64,000 bases of DNA from Sphingomonas sp. 8AM (GTDB lineage: Bacteria; Pseudomonadota; Alphaproteobacteria; Sphingomonadales; Sphingomonadaceae), in NCBI RefSeq assembly GCF_902506455.1, contig NZ_LR733844.1, positions 1,731,660-1,795,659 on the forward strand, in the 5' to 3' direction. The notes beneath the pieces are model-generated. The model was given only the letters and a program-made list of their open reading frames with translations. It did no database searches and had not been told where the DNA came from. Position numbers and translations under genes: made by a program. Shown piece after piece: positions 1-11,689 of this stretch (positions are counted from its first letter, which is position 1; each line of letters starts with the position of its first letter).

Positions 1-1723
1 TCATCGCGCGCGCGGTGCGCTGGTCGACCGCCTCGATCTGGATACGCAGCCGTTCCTTGTCACTGGCGCGATACATCTGCTCGGCCCGGTCCACCTCGCC
101 CGGTGCGATGCCGAGGTGGCCCATCGCGAGCCGCGCCATCTTCACCGCAGACTCGAGCACTTCGCGAACCACCGCCCGCGCCGGGCCGTTCTTTAGTTTG
201 ACCAGCGCGCGGCGATCGTAGGCACGGACATAAAGCGCGGCGTTCGGGAATGCCTCGTGTACCGCTTCCAGTTGTTCGAGCGACAATTGGTCACCGTCCA
301 TGCAGAACAGGATCAGCTCGGCCTCGGCCGCGCCCGCCTGCCGCAACAGATCGAGCCGCGTGCCGTCGCCATAATAGACTTTGGAGCCGAGTTCACCCGC
401 GATGTCGATCATCTCGATGTCGGTGTCGATCAGCGTGACGGGAATGTCCTGCGCCATCAGCATCTGGCCGACCGTCTGACCGAAGCGACCGTAGCCGACA
501 ATGATTGCGTTCGCGCCGTCCGCGCGCGGCCCGTCCCGATCAGTCTCCGCCGCGATCGGCTGCTCGCGGAAGCGGCGCGTGAACATCATCAGGAACGGCG
601 TCGTCGCCATCGACAGCGTGATGATCGCACCGAACAGGCTGGCGGCATCGGGAGCGATCAACAGCGCCTGTTGCGCCTGCGCAAGCAGCACGAACCCGAA
701 CTCGCCGCCCTGGCTGAGCAGCAGGCCGAGCGCCAGCGCCTGGCGCCAGCCCATGCGGAACGCCAGCCCGAGCACGGTAATGATCGCTGCCTTGCTCGCG
801 ATCAGCGCCGCGGCCGTCGCGATCACGAACAGCGGCCGCTCGGCGATCGCGCCAAGGTTGAGCATCATGCCGACCGCGAGGAAGAACAGTCCGAGCAGGA
901 TAGCGCGGAACGGCTCGACGTCCGTTTCCAGCTCGTGCCGGTAGGGGCTGTCCGCGAGCATCACCCCTGCCACGAACGCGCCGAGCGCGGTCGACAGACC
1001 GAGCCGCTCCATGACCGCCGCGGCGGCGATCACGGTGAACAGCGCGGCAAACACGAACATCTCGCGTTCGCCGAGGTGACCGATCAGCCGGAACAGCGGC
1101 CGCATGACGAAGCGCCCCGCGGCGACGAGCCCGCCGATCGCCAGCACCGTATAGACGCCGAGCAGCCAGCCTTCCGGTCCGGTCGCGCCGGCCGGGTTGC
1201 GGCTCATCGCGGCGATGATCGTGATCATCGGGATGATCGACAGATCCTGGAACAACAGGATCGAGAAGGCACGCTCGCCGAACGGGGTACGGAGCCGCCC
1301 CGAGGATTGCAGCATCGGCAGCACCTGCGCGGTCGACGACAGCGCAAGCGGCATCCCGACCGCGAGCGCAGCGGCGAGCGAGAATCGCGCCGCCAGCGCA
1401 AGGATTGCGGCCAGCGCGATACCACATGCGACAACCTGGATGAGCCCGAGCCCGAAGATATCCTGTTTCAGCCGCCACAGCCGCTGTGGGCTCAGCTCGA
1501 GCCCGACGATGAACAGCAGCAGGGTGATGCCCAGTTCGGCAAATCCCAGCTTCGCCTCGGCATCGCCGACCAGCCCGAGCAGGTGCGGACCTACCACCGC
1601 GCCGGCGACGAGGAAGCCCAGCGTCGCACCAAGGCCGAGGCGCCGGAACAGCAGCACGAACACCAGTCCGGTGCCGAGCAGGATCGTTCCGTCGCGAATC
1701 ATCGAGACGTCGGCGTGCTCCAT
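1..1723 (-). CDS. Kef-type monovalent cation:proton antiporter (CPA2), partial
   Basis: The gene starts at ATG 1723 and leaves the window at its left edge with no stop, so about 574 codons are visible. The N-terminal part is a series of hydrophobic helices of the Na+/H+ exchanger fold, with the glycine-rich GLGATLGFLVAGAVVGPHLL segment early on. The C-terminal part carries a cytoplasmic TrkA-N (RCK) domain with the NAD-binding motif VGYGRFGQ at about 460-520. This is the architecture of KefB/KefC-like K+ efflux transporters of the inner membrane. The start codon overlaps the stop of the Fe-S scaffold gene by one base (TGATG), so cvpA, the scaffold gene and this gene look like one operon. The exact substrate ion cannot be told from sequence. 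Confidence 0.88.
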   Translation of the reverse strand, partial: MEHADVSMIRDGTILLGTGLVFVLLFRRLGLGATLGFLVAGAVVGPHLLGLVGDAEAKLGFAELGITLLLFIVGLELSPQRLWRLKQDIFGLGLIQVVACGIALAAILALAARFSLAAALAVGMPLALSSTAQVLPMLQSSGRLRTPFGERAFSILLFQDLSIIPMITIIAAMSRNPAGATGPEGWLLGVYTVLAIGGLVAAGRFVMRPLFRLIGHLGEREMFVFAALFTVIAAAAVMERLGLSTALGAFVAGVMLADSPYRHELETDVEPFRAILLGLFFLAVGMMLNLGAIAERPLFVIATAAALIASKAAIITVLGLAFRMGWRQALALGLLLSQGGEFGFVLLAQAQQALLIAPDAASLFGAIITLSMATTPFLMMFTRRFREQPIAAETDRDGPRADGANAIIVGYGRFGQTVGQMLMAQDIPVTLIDTDIEMIDIAGELGSKVYYGDGTRLDLLRQAGAAEAELILFCMDGDQLSLEQLEAVHEAFPNAALYVRAYDRRALVKLKNGPARAVVREVLESAVKMARLAMGHLGIAPGEVDRAEQMYRASDKERLRIQIEAVDQRTARAM

Positions 1724-2157
1724 CAGCTGCTCCTCGCGGCGCGTGCCTGTTCGGCGGCCTCCGCAGCCGCCTCGAAGGCGAGGCGAATCGACGGGTGGCG
1801 GGCGGTGAGTTTCAGGCCCGGGGTGAAGATGTCGATTCCGGGCCAGACCGGCACGTCGCCGGTACCCGCCAGCCAGTGCGCGAGGGCGTCGCGGGCCGCC
1901 GCCAGTTCCTCGGGCGAGCGGCCGAGCGCGTGACGCGCCAGCAGCGTTGAGGACGCCTGACCGAGCAGACAGGCGCGCACCTGCGTGCCGAGCGCGTCGA
2001 CCCGCCCGTCCTCGCCCAGCCGGACGTCGATCGTCACGCGGCTGCCGCAGATCGGCGAGCGGCGTTCGGCCGAGCCATGCGGGTCGACGAGACGCTCCGG
2101 ATACGGATTGCCGATCGCCAGCGCACTGACATCAGGGGTGTAAAGATCGAGGCTCAT
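1723..2157 (-). CDS. Iron-sulfur cluster assembly scaffold protein (IscU/NifU-N-like)
   Basis: This 144-residue protein has the NifU/IscU N-terminal fold signature: a tyrosine-proline start, a Cys at residue 37 in PICGSR and a Cys at 63 in VRACLLGQAS. These match two of the three cluster-binding cysteines of IscU. The third, normally near the C-terminus, is not seen; the ARHPSIRLAF segment lies where it would be. Alphaproteobacterial SUF-associated scaffolds often have this form, so a cytoplasmic Fe-S assembly role is likely but the missing Cys leaves room for doubt. It overlaps cvpA upstream by 4 nt (ATGA) and the antiporter downstream by 1 nt. Confidence 0.8.
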   Translation of the reverse strand: MSLDLYTPDVSALAIGNPYPERLVDPHGSAERRSPICGSRVTIDVRLGEDGRVDALGTQVRACLLGQASSTLLARHALGRSPEELAAARDALAHWLAGTGDVPVWPGIDIFTPGLKLTARHPSIRLAFEAAAEAAEQARAARSS

Positions 2158-2708
2158 GAACGTCCGTCACTGGAGCGGGAAGAGGTGCGCGGGCCGAACA
2201 CCGGCTGCCCCTTGCGCCGGCGATCAACGAAGTCGGCGATCGCGCCGCTGGTCGCCACCAGCAGTGGGAAGGTGCGGGCGTTCTTCAGCCAGGCCGGGCG
2301 CCGCGTCGGCCCGCCGCCGGTCAGGTCGAGCATGAGGACGAGGAAGAGGAACGCCAGGCTGGCGAGAATCAGTCCCTTCAGTGCGCCGAAGCCGAAGCCG
2401 AGCGCGCGGTCGATCGGCCCCAGCACCGACGTGCGGGTCCTTGCCGAAATCGCGCTGATGATCAATCGGCTGACCAGATAGGTGCCGCCGGTCAGGACCA
2501 CGAACGCCAGCACCGCTGCGCCCGAGACGCTCGCGATCGACCCGGCAAGTGCCTTCGACAGCGGCAGATGGAAGATCTTGAGCGCAAAGATCATCGCCAC
2601 CCACGCAAACAGCGCCAGCACCTCGCCGACGAACCCGCGCCGCGCCCCGCCGAACGCGGTCAGCGCGACGAGCACGAGGACGGCGATGTCGAGCGGTTCG
2701 AGGTTCAT
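2154..2708 (-). CDS. cvpA: CvpA family inner-membrane protein
   Basis: This 184-residue protein has about four transmembrane segments (residues 8-25, 29-50, 60-85, 105-128) and the GGARRGFVGEVLAL motif after helix 1 that is typical of the CvpA/colicin V production family. CvpA proteins sit in the inner membrane and are linked to envelope homeostasis, although their biochemical activity is poorly defined. The soluble tail is short and basic. It is the first gene of a three-gene overlapping set with the Fe-S scaffold and the antiporter. In many proteobacteria cvpA precedes purF, but here purF is at 55.4 kb and not linked. Confidence 0.85.
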   Translation of the reverse strand: MNLEPLDIAVLVLVALTAFGGARRGFVGEVLALFAWVAMIFALKIFHLPLSKALAGSIASVSGAAVLAFVVLTGGTYLVSRLIISAISARTRTSVLGPIDRALGFGFGALKGLILASLAFLFLVLMLDLTGGGPTRRPAWLKNARTFPLLVATSGAIADFVDRRRKGQPVFGPRTSSRSSDGRS

Positions 2709-2860
2709 GCCCCCTCCTTATGGCGCGATCCCGCAATCGGCTAGGGCCCGATGTTGGCGAAGGTTACGCAAAACGGCGGTCGCGGCGCCGGCCGCGCGAA
2801 CGCACTGGCTCCGTCGGTCTGCCAGCCTGCCCGATGTTGGACGCTGTAGGACAGCCCGGC

Positions 2861-4228
2861 TCAGCCGCGTCCGAGCAAATGATCGACGAACTGTCCCAGC
2901 GTCCGGAAGGCCGATTGCCGCATCGCCCCGCGCTCGACCGCCGCCGGCAGCAACGCGCGCTCGAAGCCGAGCTTGGCAGCTTCCTTCAGCCGCAACGGGG
3001 CATGCGCGACCGGGCGCAATTCCCCCGACAGCGCGATCTCGCCGAACGCGACCGCGTCGGCGGGCACCGGGCGCTCGCTGAGCCCCGAAACCAGCGCCGC
3101 GGCAACTGCGAGGTCGGCGGCCGGATCCTGAATGCGATAGCCGCCCGCGACATTCAGATAGACCTCGCAGGTCGAGAAGCTGAGCCCGCAGCGCGCCTCC
3201 AGCACCGCGAGGATCATTGCCAGCCGCGCCGCATCCCAGCCGACCACCGAGCGGCGTGGGGTCGCCCCGCTCGCGACACGCACCACCAACGCCTGGATCT
3301 CGACCAGTACCGGGCGCGTGCCCTCCAGCGCCGGGAACACCGTCGCGCCGGTCACGCCCTCCTCACGCTGCGTCAGGAACAAGGCCGAAGGATTCGACAC
3401 CTCGACCAGCCCGTCCCCCGCCATCGCAAACACGCCGATCTCGTCGGTACCGCCAAAGCGGTTCTTTAGGCTGCGCAAGATGCGATATTGATGGCTGCGC
3501 TCGCCCTCGAAGCTGAGCACGGTGTCCACCATATGTTCGAGCACGCGCGGGCCGGCGATCGATCCGTCCTTGGTGACATGCCCGACGAGCACGACCGCGG
3601 TGCCGCGCTCCTTGGCGAAGCGGATCAGCTCCTGTGCGGTCGCGCGCACCTGACTGACCGTGCCCGGCGCGCCCTCGATAAGGTCGGAGTGCATCGTCTG
3701 GATCGAGTCGATCACCACCAGGCGCGGCGGCGTGCCTTGACCCAAGGTCGTGAGGATATCGCGCGTGGATGTTGCCGCCGCGAGCCGCACAGGTGCGTCG
3801 CCGAGCCCCAGCCGTTGTGCACGCAGCCGCACCTGATCGGCCGCCTCCTCGCCGGAAACATAAGCGACATCATGACCAGCGCGTGCCAACGCCGCCGCGG
3901 CCTGCAACAGCAGGGTCGACTTGCCGATCCCCGGATCGCCGCCGATCAGCGTTGCCGAGCCCGCCACCAGCCCACCTCCCAGCGCGCGATCGAACTCGGC
4001 AATCCCGAAGGGCAGCCGATCAGGAAGGACGGATTCCGCATCGAGCGCGGTCATCGCGATCATCCTCCCGCCGCCCTGCAGATTGTGCTTCGCCTGAAAT
4101 GGCGTGGCATTGAGCGGCGCTTCCTCGACCAGCGTGTTCCACTCCGAACAATCAGCACATTGTCCCTGCCAGCGATGACTGACCGAGCCGCACGACTGGC
4201 AGACAAATCTCTTCTGAACCTTCGCCAT
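2861..4228 (-). CDS. radA: DNA repair protein RadA (Sms)
   Basis: This 455-residue protein has all the RadA modules in order. There is a zinc finger with C10, C13, C24 and C27, a RecA-like ATPase with Walker A GGDPGIGKST at about 96-105, the RadA-specific KNRFG motif in LKNRFGGTDEIG, and a Lon-like C-terminal domain. RadA drives branch migration of recombination intermediates and helps natural transformation. This is notable because comM, another branch-migration helicase used in transformation, is interrupted in this genome. Length is normal for the family. The 152-nt gap downstream to cvpA has no gene. Confidence 0.96.
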   Translation of the reverse strand: MAKVQKRFVCQSCGSVSHRWQGQCADCSEWNTLVEEAPLNATPFQAKHNLQGGGRMIAMTALDAESVLPDRLPFGIAEFDRALGGGLVAGSATLIGGDPGIGKSTLLLQAAAALARAGHDVAYVSGEEAADQVRLRAQRLGLGDAPVRLAAATSTRDILTTLGQGTPPRLVVIDSIQTMHSDLIEGAPGTVSQVRATAQELIRFAKERGTAVVLVGHVTKDGSIAGPRVLEHMVDTVLSFEGERSHQYRILRSLKNRFGGTDEIGVFAMAGDGLVEVSNPSALFLTQREEGVTGATVFPALEGTRPVLVEIQALVVRVASGATPRRSVVGWDAARLAMILAVLEARCGLSFSTCEVYLNVAGGYRIQDPAADLAVAAALVSGLSERPVPADAVAFGEIALSGELRPVAHAPLRLKEAAKLGFERALLPAAVERGAMRQSAFRTLGQFVDHLLGRG

Positions 4229-4270
4229 CGTTCGCCCCTAGCGCATCAGGAACGATCAGGGAACACGCTT

Positions 4271-4293
4271 GCGATGAACAAGACGTTCATCGC
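4271..4293. promoter_or_regulatory. Perfect 9-bp inverted repeat, candidate operator
   Basis: GCGATGAAC and GTTCATCGC face each other across a 5-bp spacer. They lie in the 159-bp gap between the divergent radA and the secreted protein at 4388. There is no T-run after it, so it does not look like a terminator. A dimeric regulator site is a reasonable inference; no regulator can be named. Confidence 0.4.
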
Positions 4294-4387
4294 AGGGCAA
4301 GGCAGGTTGTTACACATTCGGAACCCTGCCCGGGAACGACCGTTTGGTCCCGACCAAGTTTCTTGCCAACGAGTAAAGGAGTTCCTC

Positions 4388-5053
4388 GTGAAGCATTTCG
4401 CCATCCTCGCTTTGGCTTCTGCCGCATTGATCCCGGGCGTTGCCCTGGCACAGGCGCAGACGCCGGCAGCGGGCCAGACCGCCCCGGCGGCGGGCGCAGC
4501 GGTGACCACCGGTGCGACCGTCTATGACACGTCGGGCGGGGTCGTCGGAACCGTCGAGTCCACCGACGGCACCAACGCGGTCGTCAACACCGGCACGGTC
4601 AAGGCAGCGATCCCGCTGACCTCGCTCGGCGCCGGCGCACAGGGACCGGTGCTGGCGATGACCAAGGCGCAGCTTGAAGCGGCCGCAGGTCAGCAGCAGG
4701 CGCAGGCCTCCGCCGAGTTCAAGTCAAAGCTGGTGCCCGGCGCGACCGTCTATGGCACTGGCGGTTCGCAGCTGGGCACGATCAAGTCGGTTGACGCCAG
4801 CGGCGTGACGCTGACCACCACCGAAGGTGACGCGGTGTTGCCGGTAACCGGCTTCGGGCCGGGGCCGCAGGGCATCCTGCTCGGCATGACCGCGGCGCAG
4901 CTCAAGGCCGCGATGTCGGCGGCGGCGCCGACAGCCGGTGCGAGCGCGACGGCGGGTGCCACCGCGGATGCGACGGCAGCGACGACCGATACTGCGGCAG
5001 CTCCGACGACCGAAACCGCAGCGCCGGCCAAGTCCAAGCGCAAGCCGCGCTGA
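4388..5053 (+). CDS. Secreted protein with two tandem repeats of a PRC-barrel-like unit
   Basis: The start is GTG 4388, preceded at 7 nt by the Shine-Dalgarno AAAGGAG. The 221-residue product begins with a clear signal peptide ending at about ALAQA, so it is periplasmic or secreted. The body holds the same unit twice, at about residues 38-95 and 117-178. Each has GATVYxTxGxxxGT, a short beta-rich stretch, and then GxGxQGxxLxMTxAQLxAA. The tail is Ala/Thr-rich and ends with basic KSKRKPR. The repeat resembles the PRC-barrel/QRC style of small beta domains, but that is a guess. No function can be assigned. Confidence 0.75.
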   Translation: MKHFAILALASAALIPGVALAQAQTPAAGQTAPAAGAAVTTGATVYDTSGGVVGTVESTDGTNAVVNTGTVKAAIPLTSLGAGAQGPVLAMTKAQLEAAAGQQQAQASAEFKSKLVPGATVYGTGGSQLGTIKSVDASGVTLTTTEGDAVLPVTGFGPGPQGILLGMTAAQLKAAMSAAAPTAGASATAGATADATAATTDTAAAPTTETAAPAKSKRKPR

Positions 5054-5364
5054 GTGCTGGGCTAGGAGGTGGCGGGGCGTCGGCCCCGCCGCTTTCCCGG
5101 CGAGACGCCGTCCGTGCGGTCAGGCGCGGGCGGCGTTTTGTTTTTGTGTTTCGGAGGGGGAAAGAAGCGGGATCTTGAGTCGAGCGTGTGACGGGGGCTT
5201 GTGGGCCGAACGTCAATTCGCCCCACCGTCATTGCGAGCGCAGCGAAGCAATCCAGAGCCGGATCAGGACGCCCTGGATTGCTTCGCTACGCTCGCAATG
5301 ACGGTGAAAGCGGGGCCCCGGATCAGGTCCGGGAGCGACGTAGCCGAAAGTGGGCGACGTCGCC
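5054..5364. other. Gene-free gap holding a REP-like palindrome
   Basis: This is the space between the converging secreted-protein gene and alaS. Apart from the long palindrome at 5226-5304 there is a short GC-rich inverted repeat just after the upstream stop, around 5070-5100 (GGCGGGG with CCCCGCC). That may act as a terminator for the plus-strand gene, although no long T-run follows. No open frame in it looks like a protein. Confidence 0.6.
5226..5304. repeat. REP-like palindrome, GTCATTGCGAGCG family
   Basis: Two 31-bp arms (5226-5256 and 5274-5304) are inverted copies with one mismatch, separated by 17 bp. The arm begins CCGTCATTGCGAGCG and ends AAGCAATCCAG. This sequence family recurs in many alphaproteobacterial genomes between convergent genes. 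Its folded RNA would make a strong hairpin from either strand and may protect or terminate both transcripts. Confidence 0.85.
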
Positions 5365-8028
<2,664 letters not shown>

Positions 8029-8168
8029 GGCGCCCGACTTAATCCGCGAACGTCGCGCTGCCTAGAGCCCCGGTGTGCGCTTCTGTTCATCGCATGCGGC
8101 ACAGCGCGCGATTGTCACTTTCACCTATGTATGCAAAGCCGCCGATGACGAATCGGGGGTTAAGCTGA

Positions 8169-8888
8169 ATGAAACATTTACTGAAAATGGCCGCTTTGTG
8201 CGCCGCCTTCGGGGCGGGAGGCGCGTCGGCGGCGACGTTGATCCAGTACGACAGCGAGCAGGGGGCACTGCGCGGGTTCGACGGGTTCGACAGCCGGATG
8301 GGCACGCTCGACAAGGTGACGCTGACCGTCGACCTCGCCAAGACGCGCGGCTGGGTGGTGAGCGCGCCGGCGGGCGGTGCGACCACCGCCAGCCTGTCGT
8401 GGACGATCGCGGGCGACTGGCGGCTGGCGTCGACCAATGCCGCGCTGGGCAATCCGCTCGTCGCGCTGGCCGGGACGGGCAGCAGCCTTGTCGCGCTCGA
8501 CCGCGGTGGCGATCAGGGGCGGTACGGGTTCTTCGAGGTCACCGCGTTCGGATCGAAGACCTTCACGTTCGACCCCAAGCAATTCCTCAATCGCCGGACG
8601 ATCTTCAACGGCTATGATCTCGGGCAGAATGTCGGCTCGGGCGATACCGGCTTCTCCGGCGTTCCACTGGGCGGCACGGTCGACCAGCTGCAAGGCGCGT
8701 GCATCGTCGCCGGCGGCAACCCCATCAGCCCGGGCGAGGATTTCTGCGGCAACGCGAGTTATACGCTGACCTACGACTATACGCCCGCGGTGCCGGAACC
8801 GGGGACGTGGGCGCTGATGATCGCGGGTTTCGCGACCACCGGCGCGGCGCTGCGCCGTCGCCGCCGCCGGGCGACCGCGACCGCCTGA
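8169..8888 (+). CDS. PEPxxWA-CTERM sorting domain protein
   Basis: This 239-residue protein has a signal peptide (cleavage near GGASA, residues 17-22), a beta-rich middle domain of unknown role, and a C-terminal tail VPEPGTWALMIAGF followed by a helix and an arginine cluster. That tail is the PEPxxWA-CTERM signal recognised in sphingomonads by exosortase-type enzymes, which anchor or release the protein at the cell surface, often together with exopolysaccharide. Two Cys pairs in the second half (GACIVAGG, DFCGNAS) may form a disulfide. The exosortase is not in this window. It converges with the M24 peptidase gene, 3 nt away. Confidence 0.85.
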   Translation: MKHLLKMAALCAAFGAGGASAATLIQYDSEQGALRGFDGFDSRMGTLDKVTLTVDLAKTRGWVVSAPAGGATTASLSWTIAGDWRLASTNAALGNPLVALAGTGSSLVALDRGGDQGRYGFFEVTAFGSKTFTFDPKQFLNRRTIFNGYDLGQNVGSGDTGFSGVPLGGTVDQLQGACIVAGGNPISPGEDFCGNASYTLTYDYTPAVPEPGTWALMIAGFATTGAALRRRRRRATATA

Positions 8889-8891
8889 CGG

Positions 8892-10148
8892 TCAGACCGG
8901 ACGGTCGAGCGAGGCCGGCGGGGTGCTGAACCACGCCGGCCCGTCCGCCGTCATGTGGAAGCAATCCTCGAGCCGCACCCCGAACCTGCCGGGCAGGTAG
9001 AGGCCGGGTTCGTCCGAGAAGCACATGCCGGGCGCAAGCGTCGTCGTCTCGCCGTGGACGAGGTTGACCGGTTCGTGCCCGTCCATGCCGATCCCGTGCC
9101 CGGTACGGTGCGAAAGGCCCGGCAGCCGGTAGCCGGGACCGTAGCCGAGCCGCTCGTAGAAAGCGCGGACTGTATCGTCGATCGCGCCTGCCGCAACACC
9201 GACCTGCGCGGTGCGGAACGCCAGCGCCTGTGCGGCCCTGACCTGCTCCCATACCTTCCGCTGCCCGGCGGTTGCGCGCCCGTGCACCCAGGTGCGCGAC
9301 ACGTCGGACTGATAGCCCTGCACCGTGCAGCCGCAATCCATCAGCACCACCTGCGCATCCGCGACGCGGCCCACCTCGCGGCTGCCATGCGGCAACGCCG
9401 CGGCGGGGCCGATCAGCGCGAGCGCGAATTCGGGATCGCCGCCCAGCCGACTGGTCGCCGCGTTCATCAACGCGCCGATCTGCGCGCCGGTCATCCCGGC
9501 CTCGACACGCGGATAGGTCCAGCGATAGGCGGCAATCGTCACATCGGTAGCGAGTTGCATCAGCGCGATCTCGGCGGGCGTCTTGATCATCCGGCAACCG
9601 CGCACGACCGGATTGGCACTGACGAGCGTTGCGCCGGGTAAGGCGTGGGCCAGACCGTCAAAGGCGAAGAAGCGCGCGCTCTCCTCGACCCCGATCGCCC
9701 GCCCCGCGAGCTTCCGGTCGCGCAGGAAACCGGCGACAACCGTCAACGGGTCCTGATCCTCCTGCCACACGCGGACCTCCGCCGGGACGGCGAGCGTCTG
9801 GCGGACCGATGGCTCCTCGAAGAACGGGGTGACGATACACGGCTCGCCCTCCGCCGGGATGACGGCTGCGGTCAGCCGCTCGCTGCGGTGCCAGACGACG
9901 CCGGTAAAATAGATCAGGCTCGAGCCCGGTTCGATCAGCACCGCGCCGATGTTGGCGGCGCGCATCAGCGCCTGCGCACGCACGAGCCGGTTCTGGCGCT
10001 CGACCACACCGATCGGCTCGGCGGCTCCGGTCATGTCCACGAGGCCGGCGAGATCGGGTTCGGCGGCGCGGACGATCGAGGTCGCCAGAATGGCAGCGGC
10101 ACCGCCGAGAACGGACCGGCGCGAGGGGCGGAAGCGGGCAGTGAACAT
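8892..10148 (-). CDS. Exported M24 family metallopeptidase (Xaa-Pro peptidase-like)
   Basis: This 418-residue protein starts with a twin-arginine signal (RPSRRSVLGGAAAILATSIV), so it is likely folded with its metals in the cytoplasm and exported by Tat. A creatinase-like N-terminal domain is followed by the pita-bread catalytic domain. All five dimetal ligands can be picked out: Asp in LMDCGC, Asp in SDVSRT, His in RTGHGIG, Glu in SDEPGLYL and Glu in RLEDCF. It should cleave peptides with proline in the second position; dipeptidase activity is the alternative. The downstream end almost touches the convergent PEP-CTERM gene. Confidence 0.9.
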   Translation of the reverse strand: MFTARFRPSRRSVLGGAAAILATSIVRAAEPDLAGLVDMTGAAEPIGVVERQNRLVRAQALMRAANIGAVLIEPGSSLIYFTGVVWHRSERLTAAVIPAEGEPCIVTPFFEEPSVRQTLAVPAEVRVWQEDQDPLTVVAGFLRDRKLAGRAIGVEESARFFAFDGLAHALPGATLVSANPVVRGCRMIKTPAEIALMQLATDVTIAAYRWTYPRVEAGMTGAQIGALMNAATSRLGGDPEFALALIGPAAALPHGSREVGRVADAQVVLMDCGCTVQGYQSDVSRTWVHGRATAGQRKVWEQVRAAQALAFRTAQVGVAAGAIDDTVRAFYERLGYGPGYRLPGLSHRTGHGIGMDGHEPVNLVHGETTTLAPGMCFSDEPGLYLPGRFGVRLEDCFHMTADGPAWFSTPPASLDRPV

Positions 10149-10221
10149 GGTTGCGAACGATACGGTGCTTGACCGCGGCGCCGCAATCCCCTTCCCTGTC
10201 GCGCATCAAGTGGAGCAGTGA

Positions 10222-11544
10222 ATGGCCAAGCGGCTGACCTTATATATTCTCGGCGGGCTGGTGCTCGGGTTGATCGTCGGACTGGTGCTCAATACCTTGC
10301 TCGACGACGGCAGCCCGGCGGCGCAGGCGCGACTGACCGAGATCGCCGGCTATTTCTCGATTTTGACCAGCATCTTCCTGCGCCTTATCAAGATGATCAT
10401 CGCGCCCTTGGTTTTTGCTACCCTGGTTTCGGGAATAGCGCAGATGGGCGACACCGCTGCGCTGGGGCGGATCGGTGCGCGCAGCCTCGCGTGGTTCATC
10501 ACCGCCAGCCTGTTGTCGCTGACGCTGGGGCTGGTGATGGTCAATCTGCTCCGGCCCGGCGTCGGCATCGGTCTGCCGCTGCCGCCCGCGGGCGAGGCGA
10601 CCGGCCTCGCGACGGCGGCGTTCAATCTCAAGGACTTCTTCACCCATATCGTGCCAGCCTCGATGGTCGACGCGATGGCCAAGAACGAGATCCTGCAGAT
10701 CGTCGTGATGTCGGTGTTCGTAGGGGTCGCGATCACCGCGGTCGGCGAGAAGGCCGCGCCGCTGGTCAAGGCGATCGACGCGCTGGTGCATGTCATGCTG
10801 CGGGTCACCGACTACGTCATGCGCGTCGCGCCGGTCGCGGTGTTCGCGGCGGTGGCGGGAACGCTGACCGAGCGCGGGCCGGCGGTGATCGGGCAGCTCG
10901 CGTATTTCATGGGCAGCTTCTACCTGACTTTGCTGGTGCTGTGGGCGGTGCTGCTCGGGATCGGCTTCCTGTTCATCGGTGCGCGGATCCGCGAGCTGAT
11001 CCGCTACGTCCGCGCGCCGTTGCTGGTGGCGTTTTCGACCGCCTCGTCGGAAGCGGCGTACCCGCGGATGCTGGAGGCGCTCGACCGCTTCGGTGTGCCG
11101 CCGCGGATCGCCAGCTTCGTGCTGCCGCTCGGCTATTCCTTCAACCTCGACGGGTCGATGATCTACATGACGTTTGCGTCGATCTTCATCGCGCAGGCCT
11201 ATGGCATTGACATGTCGCTGGGGCAGATGGTGACGATGCTGCTGGTGCTGATGGTCACATCGAAGGGGATCGCGGGCGTGCCGCGCGCCAGCTTGGTGGT
11301 GATCGCGGCGACCTTGCCGATGTTCAAGCTGCCAGAGGCGGGGCTGCTGCTGGTGCTGGCGATCGACCATTTCCTCGACATGGGCCGCACCGCGACCAAC
11401 GTGATCGGCAATGCGGTGGCGAGCGCGGTGATCGCGAAATGGGAGGGCGGGCTTGACCCGCGCGAACCACCGGTGATCGTGGGGGCTTCTGCACCGTCCG
11501 GGGATGGGCCGGCGCGTGAGGTGGAGAGTTTTCGCGAGGTTTGA
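10222..11544 (+). CDS. Dicarboxylate/amino acid:cation symporter (DAACS family)
   Basis: This 440-residue inner-membrane transporter has the eight-helix plus two-hairpin fold of the GltP/DctA family. The diagnostic motifs are present: serine-rich hairpin 1 (AFSTASSEAAYPRM), helix 7 NLDGSMIYMT, hairpin 2 KGIAGVPRASLVV and helix 8 DHFLDMGRTATNVIGN. The Asp-Arg-Thr group in helix 8 lies where glutamate/aspartate carriers bind the substrate carboxylate and amino groups, so an acidic amino acid or C4-dicarboxylate is the likely cargo. A weak Shine-Dalgarno (GTGGAG) precedes ATG 10222. The gene converges with the comM remnant across a REP palindrome. Confidence 0.93.
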   Translation: MAKRLTLYILGGLVLGLIVGLVLNTLLDDGSPAAQARLTEIAGYFSILTSIFLRLIKMIIAPLVFATLVSGIAQMGDTAALGRIGARSLAWFITASLLSLTLGLVMVNLLRPGVGIGLPLPPAGEATGLATAAFNLKDFFTHIVPASMVDAMAKNEILQIVVMSVFVGVAITAVGEKAAPLVKAIDALVHVMLRVTDYVMRVAPVAVFAAVAGTLTERGPAVIGQLAYFMGSFYLTLLVLWAVLLGIGFLFIGARIRELIRYVRAPLLVAFSTASSEAAYPRMLEALDRFGVPPRIASFVLPLGYSFNLDGSMIYMTFASIFIAQAYGIDMSLGQMVTMLLVLMVTSKGIAGVPRASLVVIAATLPMFKLPEAGLLLVLAIDHFLDMGRTATNVIGNAVASAVIAKWEGGLDPREPPVIVGASAPSGDGPAREVESFREV

Positions 11545-11572
11545 GGGTTTGGCAGCCTCCCTGCGCCCAAAC

Positions 11573-11667
11573 CGTCATTCCCGCGCAGGCGGGAATCCAG
11601 AACCTCTGACGTTTCGCTTCTACAAATGGAGCCGCGCGTCTGGATTCCCGCCTTCGCGGGAATGACG
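11573..11667. repeat. REP-like palindrome, GTCATTCCCGCG family
   Basis: Two 28-bp inverted arms (11573-11600 and 11640-11667) differ at one base and enclose 39 bp. Each arm is itself a small hairpin (CCCGC..GCGGG). The family is distinct from the palindrome at 5226. It lies between the convergent symporter and comM genes, a typical location. Confidence 0.85.
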
Positions 11668-11689
11668 CAGTGACAGATTTTCTGTCTGT

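Noticed and set aside
257..1933. Long plus-strand frame of 558 codons at the left edge
   Set aside because: It is the mirror of the minus-strand antiporter and scaffold genes. Its composition is dominated by Arg, Gln and Glu, and it has no family motif.
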